Shown: positions 15,175 to 24,285 of the stretch, one piece after another
Numbering within the stretch: the stretch's first letter is position 1
Layout: each line of letters starts with the position of its first letter
Notes under the pieces: generated by a model
Told to the model about the DNA's origin: nothing
The model's input: only the letters and a program-made list of their open reading frames with translations
Databases searched by the model: none
From: Flavobacterium aquatile LMG 4008 = ATCC 11947
GTDB lineage: Bacteria > Bacteroidota > Bacteroidia > Flavobacteriales > Flavobacteriaceae
NCBI RefSeq assembly: GCF_000757385.1
Contig: NZ_JRHH01000002.1
Span: 310,001-374,000 of the forward strand
DNA: 64,000 bases
Reading direction: 5' to 3'
Translations under genes and position numbers: made by a program

Positions 15175-15888
15175 ATGAGAATCATTCCAGCCATAGACAT
15201 CATCAACGGAAAATGCGTCCGATTGACCAAAGGCGATTACGCCACGCAAAAAATATACAACGAAAATCCCATGGAAGTTGCCAAATATTTCGAAGACAAC
15301 GGCCTCCAATACTTGCATTTAGTCGATTTGGATGGCGCTAAATCCAACCAAATTATCAATCATAAAGTGTTATATCAAATTGCAACAAAAACCAAGTTGA
15401 AAATTGATTTTGGTGGCGGATTGAAACAACGAAAAGACCTCGAAATCGCTTTTGAAAATGGAGCCAATCAAATTACAGGCGGAAGCATTGCGGCAAAAAA
15501 TCCAAGCGAATTTCTAGAATGGTTAACCGAATTTGGAAGCGAAAAAATCATTTTAGGCGCCGATTGTTTGAACCGAAAAATTGCAACGCATGGTTGGCTG
15601 GAAACATCTGAATTGGATGTTGTAGATTACATTTCTGATTACGTTTCCAAAGGAATTTCGACAGTTATTTGTACCGATATTTCAAAAGACGGAATGCTAC
15701 AAGGAACGTCTAACGAATTGTATCAAAACATTTTAGAAACAACAAAAGTAAATTTAATTGCTAGTGGTGGCGTTACAACGATTTCCGATTTAGAACTTTT
15801 AAAAACTATAGGTTGTGAAGGTGCCATCATCGGAAAAGCCTTGTATGAAGGCACAATAAAAATCGAAAATCTACGCGAATTATGTTAA
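15175..15888 (+). CDS. hisA: phosphoribosylformimino-5-aminoimidazole carboxamide ribotide isomerase
   Basis: 237 residues from ATG 15175 ([20 protein letters not shown]). A GTG at 15157 is in frame but lies in the repeat spacer and adds residues the family lacks. It is a TIM barrel doing the Amadori isomerisation of ProFAR. Catalytic Asp8 is in AIDI, and [10 protein letters not shown] carries the second Asp; the phosphate-binding blocks are GGGL and ASGGV. Overlaps hisF by 7 bases. Confidence 0.95.
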   Translation: MRIIPAIDIINGKCVRLTKGDYATQKIYNENPMEVAKYFEDNGLQYLHLVDLDGAKSNQIINHKVLYQIATKTKLKIDFGGGLKQRKDLEIAFENGANQITGGSIAAKNPSEFLEWLTEFGSEKIILGADCLNRKIATHGWLETSELDVVDYISDYVSKGISTVICTDISKDGMLQGTSNELYQNILETTKVNLIASGGVTTISDLELLKTIGCEGAIIGKALYEGTIKIENLRELC

Positions 15889-16634
15889 AGAAAAGAATCA
15901 TTCCGTGTTTGGATATTAAAAACGGTCGCGTCGTAAAAGGCGTTCAATTTCTAGAACTAAAAGATGCCGGAAATCCAGTAGAATTAGCTTCGTTTTATTC
16001 AAAAAATGGAGCAGATGAATTGGTGTTTTTAGACATTTCTGCAACTTTAGAAAAACGAAAAACTTTAGCCGAAATGGTTACGCAATTGTCGAAAGAAATC
16101 AACATTCCATTTACGGTTGGCGGCGGAATTCAATCGGTTGAAGATGCGCGATTATTACTTCAATCTGGTGCGGATAAAGTAAGTATCAATTCGGCCGCAG
16201 TTTTAAATCCCGAATTGATTACTCAAATTTCAGACGCTTTTGGAAGTCAGAGTTTAGTGGTTGCGATTGACATCAAAAAATTAGATAATGATTGGTACGT
16301 TTTCATAAAAGGCGGCACAGAATCAACAGGAATTTTAGCTATTGATTGGGCGAAAAAAGTGGAGGAATTAGGCGCTGGAGAATTACTAATAACTTCAATG
16401 AATAACGATGGTTCCAAAGATGGATTTGCATTAGAAATTACAAATGAAATTAGTAAAGTGGTTTCTATTCCAGTTATCGCTTCTGGTGGCGCAGGAAATT
16501 CGCAGCATTTTACAGATTTATTCACCAAAACTGAAGTCAGCGCAGGATTAGCAGCCAGTATTTTTCACTTTAATGAAGTGCCGATTTCCGAATTAAAAAA
16601 CGTTTTAAAAACTCAAAATATTTCCATCAGATGA
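15882..16634 (+). CDS. hisF: imidazole glycerol phosphate synthase, cyclase subunit
   Basis: 250 residues, TIM barrel partner of HisH. Catalytic Asp in [15 protein letters not shown] near residue 10 and in [11 protein letters not shown] near 170; VGGGIQS and ASGGAG form the phosphate sites. It starts within the 3' end of hisA and overlaps hisIE by 4 bases. Confidence 0.97.
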   Translation: MLKKRIIPCLDIKNGRVVKGVQFLELKDAGNPVELASFYSKNGADELVFLDISATLEKRKTLAEMVTQLSKEINIPFTVGGGIQSVEDARLLLQSGADKVSINSAAVLNPELITQISDAFGSQSLVVAIDIKKLDNDWYVFIKGGTESTGILAIDWAKKVEELGAGELLITSMNNDGSKDGFALEITNEISKVVSIPVIASGGAGNSQHFTDLFTKTEVSAGLAASIFHFNEVPISELKNVLKTQNISIR

Positions 16635-17221
16635 AGGTAGATTTCTCAAAAAACAACGGATTAATTCCAGTAATTATCCAAAATAACGAAACGCAACAGG
16701 TTTTAATGTTGGGTTACATGAACGAAGAAGCCTTCCAAAAAACACAAAAAGAAAACATTGTGACGTTCTTCAGTAGAAGCAAAAATCGTTTATGGACCAA
16801 AGGCGAAACGTCTAGAAATTTTCTAAAAGTAGTTTCCATAAAAGAAGATTGCGATCAAGATGCATTGCTGATTCAAGTTATCCCAAACGGACCAACATGT
16901 CACAACGGAACGACATCTTGTTTTGCAACGGAACCTCAAATTCCTTTTCTGAACGAATTGGAAAACGTAATCGAAAATCGAATTTCAAACCCAAGTTCAG
17001 AATCGTATGTTGCGTCGCTTTTTCAAAAAGGAATCAACAAAATGGCTCAAAAAGTTGGTGAAGAAGCAGTTGAATTAGTAATTGAAGCCAAAGATGACAA
17101 TCAAGATTTGTTTATTGGTGAAGCAGCCGATTTGTTGTTTCATTATTTGATTTTGCTTCAAGCTAAAAATCTGAAATTAAATGATATCGAACAAGAATTG
17201 ATGCGTAGAATGAAGAAATAA
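16631..17221 (+). CDS. hisIE: bifunctional phosphoribosyl-AMP cyclohydrolase / phosphoribosyl-ATP pyrophosphatase
   Basis: 196 residues. The N-terminal half is the HisI cyclohydrolase ([19 protein letters not shown] and the Cys region [12 protein letters not shown]). The C-terminal half (from about 105) is the HisE pyrophosphatase ([18 protein letters not shown]). It catalyses steps 2 and 3. Last gene of the his operon; I see no strong terminator between it and the trp promoter. Confidence 0.96.
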   Translation: MKVDFSKNNGLIPVIIQNNETQQVLMLGYMNEEAFQKTQKENIVTFFSRSKNRLWTKGETSRNFLKVVSIKEDCDQDALLIQVIPNGPTCHNGTTSCFATEPQIPFLNELENVIENRISNPSSESYVASLFQKGINKMAQKVGEEAVELVIEAKDDNQDLFIGEAADLLFHYLILLQAKNLKLNDIEQELMRRMKK

Positions 17222-17260
17222 TTTCATAGAACAAATGTTAAAATTTAAAAAATAATGCTG

Positions 17261-17287
17261 TTGCAACAAAATAATTCAATACGTTTG
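17261..17287 (+). promoter_or_regulatory. promoter of the trp leader/operon
   Basis: TTG at 17261-17263, 16 bp, TACGTTTG at 17280-17287, an exact TAnnTTTG match. The leader ATG follows within 9-12 bases, so the leader mRNA has a very short 5' end. Confidence 0.65.
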
Positions 17288-17295
17288 TACCCATT

Positions 17296-17364
17296 ATGAT
17301 GAACAAAATACAAAATACAAATTGGTGGCACATGACTAACTCCGTTTTTGGAATTGGTTGGTAA
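17296..17364 (+). CDS. trpL: trp operon leader peptide (TrpL-like)
   Basis: 22 codons (or 21 from the second ATG at 17299) reading MMNKIQNTNWWHMTNSVF, then GIGW and stop. The adjacent Trp-Trp codons and the final Trp codon, between a consensus promoter and a rho-independent terminator just ahead of trpE, are the hallmarks of Trp attenuation by ribosome stalling. Three Trp codons in 22 far exceeds chance. No function is expected for the peptide itself. Confidence 0.88.
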   Translation: MMNKIQNTNWWHMTNSVFGIGW

Positions 17365-17394
17365 CTGCTATTTGTAATTTTCTACAATATCTTC

Positions 17395-17423
17395 AAACCC
17401 GCTTTTCCAAGCGGGTTTTTTTT
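17395..17423 (+). terminator. trp attenuator terminator
   Basis: Perfect 10-bp stem AAACCCGCTT (17395-17404) / AAGCGGGTTT (17409-17418), 4-base loop, T run to 17423. It lies 30 bases after the Trp-rich leader stop and 31 bases before trpE. The core ACCCG...CGGGT resembles that of the his attenuator. Confidence 0.9.
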
Positions 17424-17454
17424 ATGTCCAATTTTTTCTCAAAATTCAATTATC

Positions 17455-18846
17455 ATGTTATATAATTTTCAAACCAAAGTAATCAAAACCCTGAGCGATA
17501 CCCATACGCCAGTAGGTTTATATCTAAAAATTCGTGATCAGTTTTCTAATAGTTTTCTTTTGGAAAGTTCTGATTATAAAAGCAAAGAAAATAGTTTTTC
17601 CTACCTCTGTTTTGATCCAATTGCCTCCTTTATTGCTGATGCAAATGAAACTACAATAACTTTTCCAGATAAAAACGTTACAATAAAATCAACCTCAGAA
17701 ATTGAAATTGCTGCTGAACTGAATCAATTTGCAAAATCATTTTCGGTAATCGATTTAAACCTCGGATTTGAAACGTTAGGATTGTTTGGCTACACTAGTT
17801 ACGATGCAATTCCACTATTTGAGGACATTGCTTTTACCAACCAAGATTTCGATTTGCCGTTGATTCAATACCATTTGTTTCGTTATACGATTGTCTTCAA
17901 TCACTTCAACAACGAACTCTTTTTGTTGGAACATTTGCAAGAAAATGAAGTTTCTAATTTGGATAAAATTCAAGAAATCATCAACAATCGTTCGGTAACG
18001 CAATTCAAATTTTCAACTCAAAATAACGAAGAATCGAATTTTACAAACGAAGCTTTTTTAGAAGTCATCAAAAAAGGACAAGAGCATTGTTTTGTTGGTG
18101 ATGTGTTTCAAATTGTACTTTCTAGAAAATACAAACAACAATTTAAAGGCGACGAATTCAATGTTTACAGAGCGTTGCGTTCCATCAATCCGTCACCGTA
18201 TTTATTTTATTTTGATTACGGAAATTTTAAATTATTTGGTTCTTCACCCGAAGCACAACTGACCATAAACGACCAAAAAGCCATCATCAATCCAATTGCC
18301 GGAACATTCAAGCGAACAGGCGATGATGCACAAGATGTTCTTTTGGCCGAAGCACTTTTGGCCGATGCAAAAGAAAATGCAGAACACATTATGTTGGTCG
18401 ATTTGGCTCGAAATGATTTGAGTAAATCGAGCAAAAAAGTCGTTGTTGAAAGTTTTAAAAAGATCGAATATTACTCGCACGTGATTCACATGGTTTCTAA
18501 AGTTAGTGCCGAATTACAACCTGAATACAATCCGATACAAATTTTGGGTAACACTTATCCTGCAGGAACTTTATCTGGCGCGCCAAAACACAAAGCTATG
18601 CAATTAATTGATCAATACGAACCACAATCACGCGGATTTTATGGCGGAACGGTTGGCATAATCGGACTAAATGGAGGATTTAATCACGCGATTTTTATTC
18701 GTTCGTTCGTGAGTAGAAACAATCAATTGACGTACCAAGCAGGTTGCGGAATCGTAACAAAATCAGATGTTAACAGCGAATTGAATGAAGTTGAAACTAA
18801 ACTTTCGGCACTTCGAAAAGCAATTCAATTGGCTCAAAATATATAA
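17455..18846 (+). CDS. trpE: anthranilate synthase component I
   Basis: 463 residues, chorismate-binding enzyme making anthranilate with TrpG. The N-terminal Trp-binding motif FLLESSDYKSKENSFSY suggests feedback inhibition. C-terminal catalytic blocks: GDVFQIVLSRKY, FGSSPEAQL, PIAGTFKRTG, LVDLARNDL, and YPAGTLSGAPK. First gene after the attenuator, 3 bases ahead of trpG. Confidence 0.96.
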   Translation: MLYNFQTKVIKTLSDTHTPVGLYLKIRDQFSNSFLLESSDYKSKENSFSYLCFDPIASFIADANETTITFPDKNVTIKSTSEIEIAAELNQFAKSFSVIDLNLGFETLGLFGYTSYDAIPLFEDIAFTNQDFDLPLIQYHLFRYTIVFNHFNNELFLLEHLQENEVSNLDKIQEIINNRSVTQFKFSTQNNEESNFTNEAFLEVIKKGQEHCFVGDVFQIVLSRKYKQQFKGDEFNVYRALRSINPSPYLFYFDYGNFKLFGSSPEAQLTINDQKAIINPIAGTFKRTGDDAQDVLLAEALLADAKENAEHIMLVDLARNDLSKSSKKVVVESFKKIEYYSHVIHMVSKVSAELQPEYNPIQILGNTYPAGTLSGAPKHKAMQLIDQYEPQSRGFYGGTVGIIGLNGGFNHAIFIRSFVSRNNQLTYQAGCGIVTKSDVNSELNEVETKLSALRKAIQLAQNI

Positions 18847-18849
18847 GTT

Positions 18850-19440
18850 ATGAAGGTATTAGTAGTAGATAATTACGATTCGTTTGTGTACAATATTGTG
18901 CATTTACTTTATGAAATTGGTGTTGCAGAAATTGATATTATCAAAAACGATCAACTCGATTTTTCGTATATCAATCAGTACGATAAAATTGTGCTTTCGC
19001 CTGGACCAGGAATTCCAAAAAATGCTGGAATGATGCCGCAATTATTGTCTGAATTCGCTTCCACAAAAAGTATACTCGGAATTTGTTTAGGTCATCAAGC
19101 CATTGCAGAACATTTTGGTACAGATTTAATCAATTTATCAGAACCACTTCATGGAGTTGCCTCCAAAATTAAAATTCTAAAAGAGGATTATTTATTTGAA
19201 AATCTGCCAAAACATTTTAAGATTGGACATTATCATTCTTGGGTTGTTTCTGAAGCAATTTCAGATGATTTAGAAATTATTGCCAAAGACGAATTGGGAA
19301 ATATCATGGCAATAAAACACAAAAAACACGATGTCCGCGGATTGCAATTTCATCCAGAATCCATCTTGACAGAAAACGGAAAAATAATACTTACTAATTG
19401 GATAAACTATGTCTATTGTGAACACCTAAATATCGAATAA
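18850..19440 (+). CDS. trpG: anthranilate synthase component II (glutaminase)
   Basis: 196 residues, class I glutamine amidotransferase. Motifs: VVDNYDSFVYN at the N-terminus, LSPGPGIP, nucleophile elbow LGICLGHQAIAEHFG, and C-terminal GLQFHPESILTENG with His-Glu. Such subunits can also serve folate synthesis (PabA); the trp operon context makes TrpG the main role. Confidence 0.94.
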   Translation: MKVLVVDNYDSFVYNIVHLLYEIGVAEIDIIKNDQLDFSYINQYDKIVLSPGPGIPKNAGMMPQLLSEFASTKSILGICLGHQAIAEHFGTDLINLSEPLHGVASKIKILKEDYLFENLPKHFKIGHYHSWVVSEAISDDLEIIAKDELGNIMAIKHKKHDVRGLQFHPESILTENGKIILTNWINYVYCEHLNIE

Positions 19441-19545
19441 AATATTAGCCACTGATTCACTGATTAAAAAAGATTCTAAAAATCTGTGAATCTGTGGCAA
19501 AAAAAAGAAGCAACACTTCAAAGAAGTAACCGTAAAATTAATTAA
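19441..19545 (+). repeat. phrase-like spacer between trpG and trpD
   Basis: 105 bases without a gene in an operon whose other joints overlap or nearly touch. Contains CACTGATTCACTGATTA and AATCTGTGAATCTGTGGCAA plus an A run, related to the spacer before hisA. No terminator hairpin or promoter consensus was seen. Confidence 0.45.
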
Positions 19546-20538
19546 ATGAAAACAATACTAGAACCTTTATTCAAACATAAAACCCTAACGAAAGACGAAG
19601 CCAAACAAGTGCTCACCGACATCGCTTTAGGAAAGTATACCCCAAGTCAGATTGCTTCGTTCTTGACGGTTTTTATCATGCGAAATATCACGCTCGATGA
19701 ACTTCTGGGTTTCAGAGAAGCGTTATTAAACTTATGTCATAAAATCGATTTATCAGCTTACAATCCGATGGATGTTTGTGGCACTGGTGGCGATGGAAAA
19801 AATACGTTTAACATTTCAACACTGACATCATTTGTAGTTGCTGGAGCAGGAATTCCAGTGGCAAAACACGGAAATTATGGCGTATCGTCTATTTCGGGTT
19901 CGTCGAATGTTTTAGAAACTTTGGGTGTTGTTTTTCAAACCGACGAAACAGTTTTGAAACAACAACTTGAGGAAACCAATATTTGTTTTTTACATGCGCC
20001 ATTGTTTCATCCAGCCATGAAAGCAGTTGGTCCTATTAGAAAAGAATTAGGTATTAAAACCTTTTTCAATATGCTTGGACCATTAGTGAATCCTGCTTTT
20101 CCAAAGGTTCAAATGACCGGCGTATTTAGTTTAGAATTGGCAAGAATGTACCAGTATTTATTGCAAGAAGAAAACAGTCAATACACCGTAATTTATGGTT
20201 TGGACGGTTTTGACGAAGTAACGCTGACCGATAAAACCAAGTTGATTACTAACACAGGTGAACGCTTTATAGAAGCTAAAGATTTTGGTTTGAAAAATGT
20301 AACTTTTTCTGAATTGTATGGCGGCGAAACTCTAGAAGAAGCAGCTTCAATTTTCACCACAATTATTGACGGAAAAGGAACTGAATCACAGAATAATGTG
20401 GTTTTAATAAATGCTGCTTTGGCGATTCAAACGTATCATCCAAATCTGGATTTTGAAGAAGCATTTGCTCAAGCAAAAGAATCACTTTTCGGATTGAAAG
20501 CTAAGAATTCGTTTAACCGATTAAAAGAAATTCAATGA
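19546..20538 (+). CDS. trpD: anthranilate phosphoribosyltransferase
   Basis: 330 residues, transfers phosphoribose from PRPP to anthranilate. Motifs: VCGTGGDGKNTFNIST (PRPP site, near 78-93), KHGNYGVSSISGSSN, and GPLVNPAFP. Normal length. Overlaps trpC by 4 bases. Confidence 0.96.
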   Translation: MKTILEPLFKHKTLTKDEAKQVLTDIALGKYTPSQIASFLTVFIMRNITLDELLGFREALLNLCHKIDLSAYNPMDVCGTGGDGKNTFNISTLTSFVVAGAGIPVAKHGNYGVSSISGSSNVLETLGVVFQTDETVLKQQLEETNICFLHAPLFHPAMKAVGPIRKELGIKTFFNMLGPLVNPAFPKVQMTGVFSLELARMYQYLLQEENSQYTVIYGLDGFDEVTLTDKTKLITNTGERFIEAKDFGLKNVTFSELYGGETLEEAASIFTTIIDGKGTESQNNVVLINAALAIQTYHPNLDFEEAFAQAKESLFGLKAKNSFNRLKEIQ

Positions 20539-21320
20539 ATATTTTAGATACAATAAAAGCACAGAAATTAAAAGAAGTTGCCAATTTGAAAGCGCAATTT
20601 TCTACCTCTTTTTTAGAAGAACAACCGTTATTTAATTCGGCAACACATTCTTTAAGAAAAGCTATTGAAAGTTCGGTAACTGGCGGAATTATTGCCGAAT
20701 TCAAACGAAAATCTCCTGCTAAAGGTAACATAAATTTAGATGCCAATGTAGTTGAAGTTACGCAAGGTTATGCTAACGCAGCAGTTTCTGGATTATCAGT
20801 TTTGACAGATGTAGATTTTTTTGGAGCAAGAACAAACGACTTTGAATTGGCGCGAAAAAACAACACCATTCCGATGCTGCGAAAGGATTTTATGGTAGAT
20901 GAATATCAAATTATTCAATCGAAAGCGATGGGTGCGGATGTGATTTTGTTGATTGCTAAAATTTTGAACAAAAAACAAATGCAATCGTATATCAACTTAG
21001 CGCACGAATTAGGAATGGAAGTTTTTCTAGAAACCCAAAATGAAGCCGAAATTTTGGATAATCTTGATTTGAATTTTGATTTAATCGGAATTAATAATCG
21101 GAATCTAAATTCGTTTGAAGTTTCGGTTGAAAACAGTATAAAATTGGCGCAATTGTTACCTAAATCGAGTAATAAAATTGCTGAAAGTGGTATCAATTCT
21201 TTAGAAACTATTCAACTTTTGCAAGCCAATGGATTTCATGGATTTTTAATCGGAGAATATTTTATGAAAGAGGAAAATCCGGCAGAAAAATGTAGAAATT
21301 TAATACAGAAGTTGTTATGA
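20535..21320 (+). CDS. trpC: indole-3-glycerol phosphate synthase
   Basis: 261 residues, TIM barrel. Motifs: IIAEFKRKSPAKGNI (catalytic Glu and Lys), LTDVDFFGA, LRKDFMVDEYQI, GINNRNLNSFEV, and ESGINS. Not fused to TrpF, unlike the enterobacterial enzyme. Overlaps trpD and trpF by 4 bases each. Confidence 0.96.
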   Translation: MNILDTIKAQKLKEVANLKAQFSTSFLEEQPLFNSATHSLRKAIESSVTGGIIAEFKRKSPAKGNINLDANVVEVTQGYANAAVSGLSVLTDVDFFGARTNDFELARKNNTIPMLRKDFMVDEYQIIQSKAMGADVILLIAKILNKKQMQSYINLAHELGMEVFLETQNEAEILDNLDLNFDLIGINNRNLNSFEVSVENSIKLAQLLPKSSNKIAESGINSLETIQLLQANGFHGFLIGEYFMKEENPAEKCRNLIQKLL

Positions 21321-21943
21321 AAATAAAGATTTGCGGAATGAAATTTCCGAAAAATATACTTGAAGTCGGCGCATTGCAACCCGATTATATGGGATTTATT
21401 TTTTATCCAAAATCGAAGCGTTATGTTGGTGAAGATTTTTCATCTAAATCGATAGAAAAATTACCTGAAAACATAAAAAAGGTTGCTGTTTTTGTAAATG
21501 AAGATGTTAATCGAATCATAGCAATTCAAAAGCAATTTTCGTTTGATTTTGTTCAATTACACGGAAATGAATCGGTTGCCGAATGTGAAATTTTGAAAGA
21601 AAATAATATCAATGTTATCAAAGTATTTTCGGTCGATCCTTATTTCAATTTTAATGAAGTTGTGGCTTATGAAAAAGTTTGCGATTACTTTTTATTTGAT
21701 ACCAAAACTCCGAAATTTGGTGGAAGTGGAAAAACATTTGATTGGGAATTATTAGAAAATTACACCTTATCAAAACCATTTTTTTTAAGTGGCGGATTAA
21801 GCATTCATAATATTGGTAAGATTAAATTTAAAGATTATCCGATGTTAGTAGGATTGGATTTTAATAGCAGATTAGAAGATACAAATACTAAAAAAATTAC
21901 TGAAGAAGTTAGCGAATTAATAGAAAAAATAAGAAGACGATGA
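21317..21943 (+). CDS. trpF: phosphoribosylanthranilate isomerase
   Basis: 208 residues. Starts MKIKICGMK, with the catalytic Cys in [13 protein letters not shown] and [18 protein letters not shown] (catalytic Asp) follow, and FLSGGL is in the phosphate site. Overlaps its neighbours by 4 bases on each side. Confidence 0.95.
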   Translation: MKIKICGMKFPKNILEVGALQPDYMGFIFYPKSKRYVGEDFSSKSIEKLPENIKKVAVFVNEDVNRIIAIQKQFSFDFVQLHGNESVAECEILKENNINVIKVFSVDPYFNFNEVVAYEKVCDYFLFDTKTPKFGGSGKTFDWELLENYTLSKPFFLSGGLSIHNIGKIKFKDYPMLVGLDFNSRLEDTNTKKITEEVSELIEKIRRR

Positions 21944-23133
21944 AAACGACTTTACAACCTGATGAAAATGGATTTTATGGCGAATTTGGCGGTGCATTTG
22001 TGCCTGAAATGTTGTATCCAAACGTATTGGAATTGCAACAAAATTATTTACAAATCATAGAGACTGAAGACTTTCAAAAAGAATTCAAATTGTTATTAAA
22101 AGATTATGTTGGTCGTCCAACACCATTGTATTTTTCCAAGAATTTATCGGAACAATTCCAAGCACAAATTTACCTGAAAAGAGAAGATTTGAATCATACA
22201 GGTGCGCACAAAATAAATAATGCCATTGGACAAGTTTTATTAGCCAAACGATTGAATAAAAAAAGAATCATTGCAGAAACTGGCGCAGGTCAACATGGTG
22301 TAGCAACAGCAACAGCTTGTGCTTTGTTAGGATTGGATTGCACAATTTACATGGGCGAAATTGACATTGAACGCCAAAAACCAAATGTTGAACGCATGCG
22401 TCTTTTAGGTGCAAAAATCCAGCCTGCAACTAGTGGAAGTAAAACCTTGAAAGATGCTACTAACGAAGCTATTCGAGCTTGGATAAACGATCCGGTTGGA
22501 ACACATTATATTATTGGTTCGGTGGTTGGTCCGCATCCTTATCCCGATTTGGTGGCCCAATTTCAATCGGTAATAAGTCAAGAAATCAAAATCCAATTGA
22601 AAGAAAAAACAGGCGATGAAAATCCGGATTACGTAATTGCTTGCCTTGGTGGCGGAAGCAATGCGATTGGTGCTTTTTACCATTTTATCGACAATGGAAA
22701 AACACAATTAATTGCAGTGGAAGCTGGAGGCTTGGGAGTTTATTCTGGGAAAACTGCAGCAACAATAGCTTTGGGTAAAAAAGGAATCATTCACGGTAGT
22801 AAAACTTATTTAATTCAAACCGATGATGGTCAGATTGTCGAACCGCATTCAATTTCGGCAGGATTAGATTATCCTGGAATTGGTCCGATTCATTCCTATT
22901 TGCACGATACTAAAAAGGCAGAAGTAGTTTCAATAACCGATGAAGAAGCTATGCAAGCTGCGTATGATTTGTCTCGAAGAGAAGGAATTATTCCAGCAAT
23001 TGAATCGGCACACGCTTTGGCCTATTTGCATAAAATGAAATTGAAAACTACAGATGTTGTGGTCGTGAATTTATCGGGAAGAGGCGACAAAGATTTGGCA
23101 ACATTACAAAATTACAGAACAGATGAAAAATAG
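21940..23133 (+). CDS. trpB: tryptophan synthase beta chain
   Basis: 397 residues, PLP enzyme joining indole and serine. Motifs: [11 protein letters not shown] at the N-terminus, [15 protein letters not shown] (PLP Lys near residue 91), [12 protein letters not shown], and the phosphate-binding GGGSNAIG. Overlaps trpA by 11 bases. Confidence 0.97.
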   Translation: MKTTLQPDENGFYGEFGGAFVPEMLYPNVLELQQNYLQIIETEDFQKEFKLLLKDYVGRPTPLYFSKNLSEQFQAQIYLKREDLNHTGAHKINNAIGQVLLAKRLNKKRIIAETGAGQHGVATATACALLGLDCTIYMGEIDIERQKPNVERMRLLGAKIQPATSGSKTLKDATNEAIRAWINDPVGTHYIIGSVVGPHPYPDLVAQFQSVISQEIKIQLKEKTGDENPDYVIACLGGGSNAIGAFYHFIDNGKTQLIAVEAGGLGVYSGKTAATIALGKKGIIHGSKTYLIQTDDGQIVEPHSISAGLDYPGIGPIHSYLHDTKKAEVVSITDEEAMQAAYDLSRREGIIPAIESAHALAYLHKMKLKTTDVVVVNLSGRGDKDLATLQNYRTDEK

Positions 23134-23896
23134 AATCCAAAACTTATTTGAAACCAAAAAAGAGCACATTTTGTCGTTGTATTTTACTGCAGGATTCCCA
23201 AATTTGAACGACACACTTACCATTTTAAAACATTTGGAAGAAAGTGATGTTGATATGATAGAAATTGGATTTCCTTATTCTGATCCTTTAGCAGATGGAC
23301 CAGTTATTCAAGAAAGCAGTGGCAAGGCGATTGAAAACGGAATGACATTAAATCTTTTATTTGAACAATTGCAATCACTTCGAAATATCACTCAAAAACC
23401 AATTGTATTGATGGGTTATTTGAATGTAGTTTTGCAATTTGGTGAAAAAGAATTCATAGAAAAATGTACAGAAGTTGGTGTTGACGGAATCATAATTCCC
23501 GATATGCCGTTGCATTATTATCTTTCGAATTTTAAAGAATTGTGTGAATTAAATCAAGTTTCAAATGTGTTGTTGATAACGCCAGAAACTTCGGAAGAAC
23601 GCATTAAGCAATTGGATGGTTATTCGTCGGGATTTATTTATTTGGTTTCATCTAATAGTATTACGGGAAGCACCAATGCGATAACTTTTCAAACGGATTA
23701 TTACCAACGCATTCAGAACATGAAGTTGCAAAATCCGCATTTAATAGGTTTTGGCGTTCATGACAGAAAGACTTTTGAAACAGTTTGCGAATTTGGTTCG
23801 GGTGCAATTATTGGAAGTGCATTTATCAAACATTTGAATGAAAAGGGAACGAGTAAGGAATCTATTGAAGGATTTGTTGATGGGATAAGGAAATGA
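23123..23896 (+). CDS. trpA: tryptophan synthase alpha chain
   Basis: 257 residues, TIM barrel releasing indole for TrpB. Motifs: [31 protein letters not shown] (catalytic Glu and Asp), GIIIPDMPL, and GFGVHDRKT. Last gene of the trp operon, followed within 20 bases by a terminator. Confidence 0.96.
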   Translation: MKNRIQNLFETKKEHILSLYFTAGFPNLNDTLTILKHLEESDVDMIEIGFPYSDPLADGPVIQESSGKAIENGMTLNLLFEQLQSLRNITQKPIVLMGYLNVVLQFGEKEFIEKCTEVGVDGIIIPDMPLHYYLSNFKELCELNQVSNVLLITPETSEERIKQLDGYSSGFIYLVSSNSITGSTNAITFQTDYYQRIQNMKLQNPHLIGFGVHDRKTFETVCEFGSGAIIGSAFIKHLNEKGTSKESIEGFVDGIRK

Positions 23897-23914
23897 TGAA
23901 TTAGATGTTCTAAG

Positions 23915-23945
23915 AAAAGGTATACCGAAAAGTATGCCTTTTTTT
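23915..23945 (+). terminator. trp operon terminator
   Basis: Stem AAGGTATAC / GTATGCCTT (one G-T pair), 6-base loop, followed by a run of T. It lies directly behind trpA. Confidence 0.8.
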
Positions 23946-24031
23946 ATTTATTTTCACAAAATGGAAGAATGTAGTAAACAAACATCTTTTTATAAAGTCC
24001 TGCCAGCATCAATAAATATTGATAAAAACAA

Positions 24032-24064
24032 AAAATCCAGTTTAAATAAATAAACTGGATTTTT
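24032..24064 (-). terminator. terminator downstream of tRNA-Asn
   Basis: Stem AAAATCCAGTTTA / TAAACTGGATTTT (24032-24064), 7 bases beyond the 3' end of the minus-strand tRNA. Confidence 0.75.
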
Positions 24065-24070
24065 AAAAAG

Positions 24071-24144
24071 CTCCCTCTCTTGGGCTCGAACCAAGGACCC
24101 TCTGATTAACAGTCAGATGCTCTAACCAACTGAGCTAAGAAGGA
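24071..24144 (-). tRNA. tRNA-Asn (anticodon GTT)
   Basis: 74-base cloverleaf on the minus strand. The acceptor stem pairs TCCTTCT with AGAGGGA; D-loop TAGCTCAGTTGGTTAGAGC; anticodon stem TCTGA/TCAGA around the loop CTGTTAA, giving anticodon GTT; T-arm GGTTCGAGCCC. CCA is not encoded. A consensus promoter lies about 85 bases upstream and a terminator directly downstream, so it is probably a single-gene unit. Confidence 0.95.
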
Positions 24145-24227
24145 AACTGTATATTTTCAATAATGAATGAACTTTTCTGTTGTTTGCTTTCGACTTGAAA
24201 ACCTATTTCTTATCTGCTAAGCGGTTG

Positions 24228-24257
24228 CAAATATAATATGTTTTTTACGTTTTGCAA
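24228..24257 (-). promoter_or_regulatory. promoter of tRNA-Asn
   Basis: On the minus strand: TTG (24257-24255), 19 bp, TATATTTG (24235-24228), an exact TAnnTTTG match. Transcription would give a leader of about 80 bases before the tRNA. Confidence 0.6.
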
Positions 24258-24285
24258 ATTAAAATTGAAAAAAAATTGATTTTTT

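Noticed and set aside
15138..15341. Frame ahead of and overlapping hisA
   Set aside because: It overlaps hisA in another frame, is rich in Arg/His without a domain, and starts in a repeat spacer.
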